Origin: an uncultured Bacteriovorax sp.
GTDB taxonomy: Bacteria > Bdellovibrionota > Bacteriovoracia > Bacteriovoracales > Bacteriovoracaceae
NCBI GenBank assembly: GCA_946482295.1
Contig: CAMLRB010000182.1
Coordinates: forward strand, 1 to 7,218
DNA length: 7,218 bases
Reading direction: 5' to 3'
Made by a program: the position numbers and the translations under genes. Below, piece after piece: positions 1-5,001 of the stretch (position 1 is its first letter; each line of letters begins with the position of its first letter). The notes beneath the pieces were generated by a model, which saw only the letters and a list, made by a program, of their open reading frames with translations, was not told the origin of the DNA and did no database searches.

Positions 1-330
1 ACCGGCGCCACCGCCGCCTTTTTTAAAAGCAATAGTTCCAAATGGCAGATCAAGTTCATCGTGAACAACCAAAATGTTTTCCATGGGAATTTTAAAGAAG
101 TTCATGAGAGGTTGAACACTCTCGCCTGAGAGATTCATAAAGGTCTGGGGTTTTAGGAAATAAATTTTCTCATCACCATTTTGATAGACGGCGTACTGAC
201 CTTTAAATTTATCAGTCCAGCGAAGATCGTTAGCGAATGAAAGTTCTTCAAAAACATCCCAACCAATGTTGTGTCTTGTGTAGTGGTATTTGCTGCCCGG
301 ATTTCCAAGGCCTACGATTAAACGATCCAT
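1..330 (-). CDS. pth: Peptidyl-tRNA hydrolase, N-terminal 110 residues (3' end outside window)
   Basis: Pth cleaves peptidyl-tRNAs that drop off stalled ribosomes, recycling tRNA in the cytoplasm. Translating the minus strand from the ATG at 330 gives 110 residues that run off the window edge. They carry the family signatures: IVGLGNPG (residues 5-12), TRHNIG (18-23), KPQTFMNLSG (60-69), VVHDELDLP (88-96) and a glycine-rich segment at the cut end. Asn10 and the catalytic His20 fall exactly where E. coli Pth has them; Asn66 and Asp91 match E. coli Asn68 and Asp93 with a constant offset of two. The start lies 5 nt after the prs stop codon (TAG at 336-338) and has no clear Shine-Dalgarno sequence, so translational coupling to prs is likely (inference). 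The full protein should be near 190 residues, so somewhat under half is missing. Confidence 0.97.
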   Translation of the reverse strand, partial: MDRLIVGLGNPGSKYHYTRHNIGWDVFEELSFANDLRWTDKFKGQYAVYQNGDEKIYFLKPQTFMNLSGESVQPLMNFFKIPMENILVVHDELDLPFGTIAFKKGGGGAG

Positions 331-335
331 GAAAA

Positions 336-1280
336 CTACACGAAAAGCGAGCTTACAGAATCATTGTTAAATGTTCTGTGAATAGCTTTAGCAAGAAGTT
401 CAGCTGTAGAGAGAACTTTAATTTTGTCTGTTTTCTTGGCCGCTTCTGTTAGTGGAATAGTATCAGTTACAATCACGCGATCGAGTTCAGCACATTCTGA
501 AATGCGTTTAATAGCTGGATCAGAAAATACCGGGTGTGTGGCGAAAGCATAAATCTTAGTGGCACCATTTTTCTTAAGAGCTTTACAAGCTTCTACAAGA
601 GTTCCGGCCGTATCGATCATATCGTCGATGATGATACATTCTTTTCCTTCTACGTTACCTACAACGTTCATCGCTTCAGCAACGTTTTTACCTGTTCGGC
701 GTTTGTCGATCATGGCGATTTCAGCATTTAGTTTTTTAGCGTAAAAACGAACACGTTCAACGCCACCAGCATCTGGTGAAACAAAGATTGTGTTATCAGA
801 GAAAATTTCTTTCTTTATGTAATTGAGAATAACTGGTGAAGCGAAAATGTTATCGAAAGGAATGTTGAAAAATCCCTGAATTTGACCAGCATGCAGATCC
901 ATAGTGATAACACGAGTGGCACCGGCCACTGTTAAAATATCAGCAACGAGTTTTGCGGAAATCGGAGTACGTGGAGAAGCTTTGCGATCCTGACGAGCAT
1001 ATCCATAAAAAGGAATGACGGCCGTAATCGATGCTGCTGATGCTCTCTTAAGGGCATCGATCATAATCAAAAGCTCCATTAAATTGTCGTTCACTGGAGC
1101 ACAAGTCGATTGAATAATAAAAACATCAGCGCCGCGAACGTGTTTTTCAATCTCACAGAATATTTCACCATTGGCGAAACGAACAAGCTGCGGATTAACT
1201 AACGGAACGTCTAGAAAGTCTGAGATTTGATTTGAGAGCGATTGATTTGAAGACCCAGAAACTAATACGATTCGTTTCAA
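336..1280 (-). CDS. prs: Ribose-phosphate pyrophosphokinase (PRPP synthase)
   Basis: Makes phosphoribosyl pyrophosphate from ribose 5-phosphate and ATP, the precursor of purines, pyrimidines, NAD, histidine and tryptophan; it is a cytoplasmic class I enzyme. The 314 residues match the usual bacterial length (E. coli 315). Visible motifs are FANGE (35-39), YGYARQDRK (92-100), MDLHAGQIQGFF with the catalytic-type histidine at 130 (127-138), the flexible-loop DKRR (192-195) and the PRPP-binding loop IIIDDMIDTAGT (216-227). The start codon is TTG (1278-1280), not ATG; it is favoured because AGGAGG at 1286-1291 sits 5 nt upstream and the protein then begins at the family-typical position. The next in-frame Met is deep inside the fold. 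The gene follows tRNA-Gln by 35 bp and precedes pth by 5 bp, so all three probably share a transcript. No truncation or missing key residue is apparent. Confidence 0.98.
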   Translation of the reverse strand: MKRIVLVSGSSNQSLSNQISDFLDVPLVNPQLVRFANGEIFCEIEKHVRGADVFIIQSTCAPVNDNLMELLIMIDALKRASAASITAVIPFYGYARQDRKASPRTPISAKLVADILTVAGATRVITMDLHAGQIQGFFNIPFDNIFASPVILNYIKKEIFSDNTIFVSPDAGGVERVRFYAKKLNAEIAMIDKRRTGKNVAEAMNVVGNVEGKECIIIDDMIDTAGTLVEACKALKKNGATKIYAFATHPVFSDPAIKRISECAELDRVIVTDTIPLTEAAKKTDKIKVLSTAELLAKAIHRTFNNDSVSSLFV

Positions 1281-1292
1281 GAGATCCTCCTA
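1281..1292 (-). promoter_or_regulatory. Strong ribosome-binding site deciding the TTG start of prs
   Basis: On the minus strand the leader reads TAGGAGGATCTC directly before the TTG start. The core AGGAGG (1286-1291) is perfectly complementary to the anti-Shine-Dalgarno and has a 5-nt spacer. It is the strongest ribosome-binding site in the window and is the main reason for accepting the weak initiation codon. Confidence 0.85.
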
Positions 1293-1315
1293 GTGAAATT
1301 GGATTAGGAAAGAAT

Positions 1316-1390
1316 TGGTTGGGGTACTAGGATTCGAACCTAGGAATGGCAGAATCAAAATCTGCTGACTTACCACTTGTCGATACCCCA
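1316..1390 (-). tRNA. tRNA-Gln (anticodon UUG), CCA encoded
   Basis: The minus strand folds into a complete cloverleaf of 75 nt including CCA. The acceptor stem TGGGGTA pairs with TACCCCA. The D arm has a GAC/GTC stem with GTGG in its loop. The anticodon arm is GCAGA-TTTTGAT-TCTGC with TTG at 1356-1358, and the T arm is CTAGG-TTCGAAT-CCTAG. Discriminator A and an encoded CCA (1316-1318) follow. The first acceptor pair is the weak U1-A72 typical of glutamine tRNAs. The tRNA is the first element of the unit that continues into prs and pth, so the mRNA must be released by 3' processing of the tRNA, or the tRNA trimmed from it (inference). Confidence 0.97.
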
Positions 1391-1399
1391 ATGCATTCG

Positions 1400-1435
1400 T
1401 GAACTTAATATAAACTTTCGAGGGCTTTTTTGCAA
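1400..1435 (-). promoter_or_regulatory. Sigma70-type promoter of the tRNA-Gln/prs/pth unit
   Basis: On the minus strand TTGCAA (1430-1435) and TATATT (1407-1412) are separated by exactly 17 bp. Transcription would start near 1400, about 10 nt before the mature tRNA. The -35 box begins only 3 bp after the stop codon of the upstream penicillin-binding protein gene (TAG at 1439-1441), so this promoter fills almost the whole 48-bp gap. I see no factor-independent terminator between the two genes, so some read-through from the PBP gene is possible. Confidence 0.8.
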
Positions 1436-1438
1436 GAC

Positions 1439-3373
1439 CTAGTTGATGAGATCGCAGTTGAATTGTTGGAAACGTCTTCCGCGATCTCGGTAGTAGTTTT
1501 GGAAAACATTAAAAGCAGTGCTTGCTCCATATAGTCCCAGAGACTTGTTTTTCCGAGCGCCTTCGTAGCCTACCCAAATTACCGTTAAATTTTTTCCATC
1601 GAAGGCCACATACCAGTTATCGTAGCCATTGTTTGTCGTCCCAGTCTTACCGAAAAAGCGAAGTTTTTGCATAATGCTATCCACGTTTCGCTCGACTGTT
1701 GTAAGGTTGGGGTCAGATAGAATCGAGAGAACACTTTGATCCATGAAGCGTTCGCTATTTTTTATTTTTGCGCACTCCGCTTTGATAAATTGCCCATAAG
1801 ACGAATGGAGTTCGGCAACACTTAGTTCCATACTTCCCAAAAGTTCTGAAGGATATTGCTCCAATGGAGTTCTTATTTTTGGGAAATAAGCTTTAAGGTG
1901 CTCGCCTACTTGGAAAAACCCCAACTCTTGAGCCACTCTTACCAAGGGGCGGTTATAGGATTTTAGAAGAGCTTCCGTCATTGTCACTTGAGCTTCATTA
2001 ATTTTGTGAGCTTCTTTAGGCGACCAAATTCCCGAATTGAGCCTAATAGGAATTTCTTCCGTTAAAACATAGTCGCTCATCTGTCGGCCCATATCTTGGA
2101 AGACTGAATAAACGATTGGTTTAATCGTACTTCCGATTTGGTGTCTTTCAGCATGCAAAGCTTTTTGTTTATTTCTTTCAATACGAGAGTAGTAACTAAA
2201 ATTTGAGTTTTCAGTTAATGGTCCGAGCATAACCTTAACTGAAATATCGAGCGTATTGAATTTGTCAGTGAAGCGCTCTTTGATTTTTGCTTTAACGTCT
2301 GCCACTTTTTGAATGAGAACAAACTTCTCATAATTTGCAAGCGTTGGTTCAGGATCATTCAGCGTACGCCAAATAGATTGCTTATATTGTGAGCTTTCAG
2401 CTTTTTTAAGACGTTCAACAAAACGATCCCAATCTGCTTTTTTCCAAATGCTGGCCGGATCGTTAGGAACAAAATTCTCTTGAATGAGTTTTTCGTAAAC
2501 AACTTCTGCACGCTCTTTAAGGCGTTCAATTTTTTTTAGCGGGGAAAAATAACTTGGCCCTTTCAGAAGACCAATGAGAATCGCACCCTCGTAAGGAGTA
2601 ATGTCTTCTGGCTTTTTACCAAAGTAAAAAGTTGAGGCGGCAAAAACACCTTTAATTTTTATTCCTTGGAGTGCTCCCCAATAAACTTCATTCAAATAGG
2701 CTTCGAGAATCTTTTCTTTGGGAAAACGTGACTCAATATAAACAGAAACAATCACTTCTTTAATTTTTCGTGAAAATGTTTTTTCATTGGTAAAAAAGAT
2801 ATTCTTTACCAACTGTTGCGAGATCGTTGATCCCCCTTGTTCAAAACGCATCTTTCGAACGTTAGCGACAAAAGCTCTAAAGATAGACTTGAAATCAACA
2901 CCAAAATGATCGAGATAGCGCTTATCTTCAATTCCAATTAATCCTTTCCAAAAAATGGAAGGTGTGTAATCAAAAGGAAGGTAGTGTTGATAGCAATAAA
3001 GCTCCACACAATCGTTAGCGAGAAGATTCTTAAAAATAATTTTACGATGAACTTGCAATAAACCTGGGACTTCCCGCATTTCGGAAAGACCACCCTCTTC
3101 TTTCAATCGCGCGAGAAAATCATCAAACGGTGAGCGGTCTGCTGAGAAAAGTTGAAAATGTTGAAGCTCTTCTTTTTTAACAATGGAGCCTTCCTCTAAA
3201 ACAACTTCAGGAAATTGAGTAATGTAAGGATCGTAGTTCTTGTTAATTTTTTCTTCGAGAAGTGAAACAGACGTTTCATCAAGTGTAGATTTGACGAAGA
3301 TGAAAACAGCAATCGCTACTCCCAAAAAAAGGATGAAAAGTACTGCTAATATCCGTATTGCCCATTGCTTCAT
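1439..3373 (-). CDS. Class A penicillin-binding protein (glycosyltransferase/transpeptidase, PBP1b-like)
   Basis: Polymerises lipid II into glycan strands and cross-links them at the outer face of the inner membrane. The 644 residues hold a short cytoplasmic N-terminus, one membrane anchor (about 5-27), a roughly 110-residue linker region, a GT51 domain (about 140-300) and a transpeptidase domain (about 400-605). GT51 motifs are IEDKRYLDHFG with catalytic Glu149, GGSTISQQ (180-187), a second Glu at 206, ILEAYLNEVYWG (222-233) and GLLKGPSYFSP (268-278); these resemble E. coli MrcB more than PBP1a. Transpeptidase motifs are complete: STIK (Ser415, Lys418), SYN (472-474) and KTGTT (576-580). It is oddly compact before Ser415: the usual strand motif ending in MVGG is not recognisable. 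It is shorter than E. coli PBP1b (844). The ATG at 3371-3373 gives a good membrane anchor, though no strong ribosome-binding site precedes it. A specific mrc/pbp symbol is not assigned. Confidence 0.95.
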   Translation of the reverse strand: MKQWAIRILAVLFILFLGVAIAVFIFVKSTLDETSVSLLEEKINKNYDPYITQFPEVVLEEGSIVKKEELQHFQLFSADRSPFDDFLARLKEEGGLSEMREVPGLLQVHRKIIFKNLLANDCVELYCYQHYLPFDYTPSIFWKGLIGIEDKRYLDHFGVDFKSIFRAFVANVRKMRFEQGGSTISQQLVKNIFFTNEKTFSRKIKEVIVSVYIESRFPKEKILEAYLNEVYWGALQGIKIKGVFAASTFYFGKKPEDITPYEGAILIGLLKGPSYFSPLKKIERLKERAEVVYEKLIQENFVPNDPASIWKKADWDRFVERLKKAESSQYKQSIWRTLNDPEPTLANYEKFVLIQKVADVKAKIKERFTDKFNTLDISVKVMLGPLTENSNFSYYSRIERNKQKALHAERHQIGSTIKPIVYSVFQDMGRQMSDYVLTEEIPIRLNSGIWSPKEAHKINEAQVTMTEALLKSYNRPLVRVAQELGFFQVGEHLKAYFPKIRTPLEQYPSELLGSMELSVAELHSSYGQFIKAECAKIKNSERFMDQSVLSILSDPNLTTVERNVDSIMQKLRFFGKTGTTNNGYDNWYVAFDGKNLTVIWVGYEGARKNKSLGLYGASTAFNVFQNYYRDRGRRFQQFNCDLIN

Positions 3374-3400
3374 ATCAGTCTGATTTAAAAGTTTCTCGTT

Positions 3401-3429
3401 TTGACTTAATTACTACCATTTCATATAGT
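3401..3429 (+). promoter_or_regulatory. Sigma70-type promoter of the outer-membrane protein gene
   Basis: TTGACT (3401-3406) and TATAGT (3424-3429) each match the consensus in five of six positions and are separated by exactly 17 bp. Transcription would start around 3436, giving a leader of about 45 nt. This is one of the best promoter matches in the window and suggests strong, constitutive-type expression, as is usual for major outer-membrane proteins (inference). Confidence 0.82.
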
Positions 3430-3467
3430 ATTTTGATGAATCTTACCAATGTTAAATCATCTCTTCT

Positions 3468-3481
3468 AGGGAGTATTTCTT
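3468..3481 (+). promoter_or_regulatory. Ribosome-binding site of the outer-membrane protein gene
   Basis: AGGGAG (3468-3473) lies 8 nt before the ATG at 3482. It supports this start, which also gives a complete signal peptide. Confidence 0.75.
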
Positions 3482-4942
3482 ATGTTTAAGCAGCTCAGAG
3501 TTTTTCTTACGGCAGTCATGGTAATTACACCTGTCGTTTCACAGGCCCTACCAATCGACTGGCATGGAGCTTTTGGTGTTGACTCAACACTGATGAGTGA
3601 CTTCCGTCGGATAAAAGCTCCTACAGATGTGACATCGACAAATGCAGGCTCGCAAGAAGTGGGTCTCGATAACGGTGCTCACTCAACAGCTTCATGGCAA
3701 AGCTATATTTTCCGTCTAAGCCCGACGATGATCATTAACGACGCTGCTACATTCAAGGGAGAAATCTCTACTGGATATGCTAACGGAGGATTTCTTGGAG
3801 ATGCTCCGGAAGTTAATAAATCTACAACGAACACAGCTTCACTCTATCACCAGAATCAAGCTGCAGGACAAAATGTTGTCATCAAAAAAGCTTATCTTGA
3901 ACTTTACTCAGACACGGCAACTTACCTCATCGGTCGTCACACTTATCATTGGGGTCTAGGAGCTATCTATCACGATGGTGCAAACACATGGGATCGCCAC
4001 GCTTATTCTCGTGACGGGATCACGATGAAATTAAAGATCGGAAACTTTCACATCAATCCATTCTGGTCGAAAATTTCTAATCAAGGTTATACTCGCGCTA
4101 CAAACGCAAAAGAATTTGGTCTCGGACTTCTCTACGATAACGATGAAAGAGATATCGCATTCGGTATTCATCATTCAATCAAATCGAGCAACTCGCAAAA
4201 CACTTTTTATCAATCAAGCATTGATACTCCTTACACAACATCAAATCCAGTTGGTCAAACAGATGTAAAAATCACAGACATCTTTCTTAAAAAAACATGG
4301 GAGAAATTTGATCTTGCTTTAGAAGTTCCACTTATCTCTGGTGATATTGGAAGAACTTCACCATCTGGAATTCTTACAAGTTTTTCTGCTAAAGCTTTTC
4401 TTCTTCAAACAAATTACCGCATGAGTGATGCCTGGACTCTAGGTCTTGATGGTGGACAAGTAAGTGGTCACGATGGTTCATCAGGAAAATTTGGTGCGCT
4501 TTATTTAAATCCAAACTATCAAGTGGCAAATCTTCTTTTCAGATACAACCTCAATGCCATTGGAAACACAGCCGAGAGCATTTACGATTCTTACATCACA
4601 AACACGATGTATATTAAACTTCGTTCATCTTACTCAACTGAGAAATGGGTTTTTGATACTGCTGTTATCTATGCCCGTGCTGAAGAGGTTGCGACTGCAG
4701 GTAGAGCTGCTTTCAACCATACTAAGCACAAAATTTTCAATGCAATCGCTTCACAAGACGACGCACTTGGAACTGAATTCGACTTCAATGCTACTTACAA
4801 GTGGAATAACGAAGTTTCAGTTGGAGCGGGCCTGGGATACTTAATGACTGGTGATTACTATTCATTCACAAACACAGCTGGTGTCACTAATGAAGCGAAA
4901 AATGCACTAGTTCTTCAAGTAAATACTGGCGTAACTTTTTAA
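3482..4942 (+). CDS. Outer-membrane beta-barrel protein, porin-like, function unknown
   Basis: The 486-residue product starts with a signal peptide: Lys4 and Arg6, a hydrophobic stretch 7-20, then Ser-Gln-Ala, with likely cleavage after residue 22. The remainder is rich in Tyr, Phe, Asn, Ser, Thr and Gly, with short alternating hydrophobic/polar segments typical of transmembrane beta-strands. It ends in VTF, the terminal phenylalanine recognised by the BAM assembly machinery. The most conserved-looking stretch is GRHTYHWGLG (151-160) followed by TWDR (169-172) and RDGI (177-180). This resembles barrel proteins annotated as alginate-export-like or TIGR04551-type, but the family is a guess. There are no cysteines and no TonB-box/plug domain, so a TonB-dependent receptor is unlikely. 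The gene has its own promoter and terminator, so it is probably monocistronic, and is divergent from the PBP gene. Substrate and role cannot be read from sequence. Confidence 0.88.
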   Translation: MFKQLRVFLTAVMVITPVVSQALPIDWHGAFGVDSTLMSDFRRIKAPTDVTSTNAGSQEVGLDNGAHSTASWQSYIFRLSPTMIINDAATFKGEISTGYANGGFLGDAPEVNKSTTNTASLYHQNQAAGQNVVIKKAYLELYSDTATYLIGRHTYHWGLGAIYHDGANTWDRHAYSRDGITMKLKIGNFHINPFWSKISNQGYTRATNAKEFGLGLLYDNDERDIAFGIHHSIKSSNSQNTFYQSSIDTPYTTSNPVGQTDVKITDIFLKKTWEKFDLALEVPLISGDIGRTSPSGILTSFSAKAFLLQTNYRMSDAWTLGLDGGQVSGHDGSSGKFGALYLNPNYQVANLLFRYNLNAIGNTAESIYDSYITNTMYIKLRSSYSTEKWVFDTAVIYARAEEVATAGRAAFNHTKHKIFNAIASQDDALGTEFDFNATYKWNNEVSVGAGLGYLMTGDYYSFTNTAGVTNEAKNALVLQVNTGVTF

Positions 4943-4951
4943 TTCACCAAT

Positions 4952-4982
4952 AAAAAAGGCCCTCTAAGAGGGCCTTTTTTTT
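4952..4982. terminator. Bidirectional intrinsic terminator between convergent genes
   Basis: A perfect 13-bp inverted repeat (4952-4964 with 4968-4980, core GGCCCTC/GAGGGCC) closes a 3-nt TAA loop. It is flanked by a run of eight T on the plus strand and six T on the minus strand. It begins 9 bp after the stop of the outer-membrane protein gene and lies 21 bp beyond the stop of the minus-strand gene, so it can end both transcripts within the 59-bp gap. Confidence 0.95.
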
Positions 4983-5001
4983 GTCTATATTTTTTTAAAT
5001 C

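Larger units (their letters stand above)
3374..3481. other. Divergent intergenic region between the PBP gene and the outer-membrane protein gene
   Basis: This 108-bp gap drives both neighbours outward. The plus-strand promoter (3401-3429) and ribosome-binding site (3468-3473) are clear. For the minus-strand PBP gene the best I can find is TTGGTA (3444-3449) and TATATG (3422-3427) with 16 bp between them, a weak match whose -10 would overlap the plus-strand -10. No convincing inverted repeat for an operator is visible. Confidence 0.6.

Noticed and set aside
534..744. Two short plus-strand frames opposite prs
   Set aside because: Antisense of a highly conserved enzyme-coding region; no start signals or domain features.
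2530..2537. Run of eight A (minus strand) within the PBP gene, possible slippage or phase-variation site
   Set aside because: It simply encodes Lys-Lys within a continuous domain; the frame is intact on both sides and a tract this short is common in AT-rich genomes.
3280..3372. Possible reading of the PBP N-terminus as a cleavable signal peptide
   Set aside because: The long hydrophobic segment (about 5-27) has no Ala-X-Ala cleavage site after it and class A PBPs keep this segment as a membrane anchor.
4554..4844. Plus-strand 96-codon frame inside the outer-membrane protein gene
   Set aside because: Same-strand frame shadow; the main frame carries the barrel pattern through to its terminal Phe.
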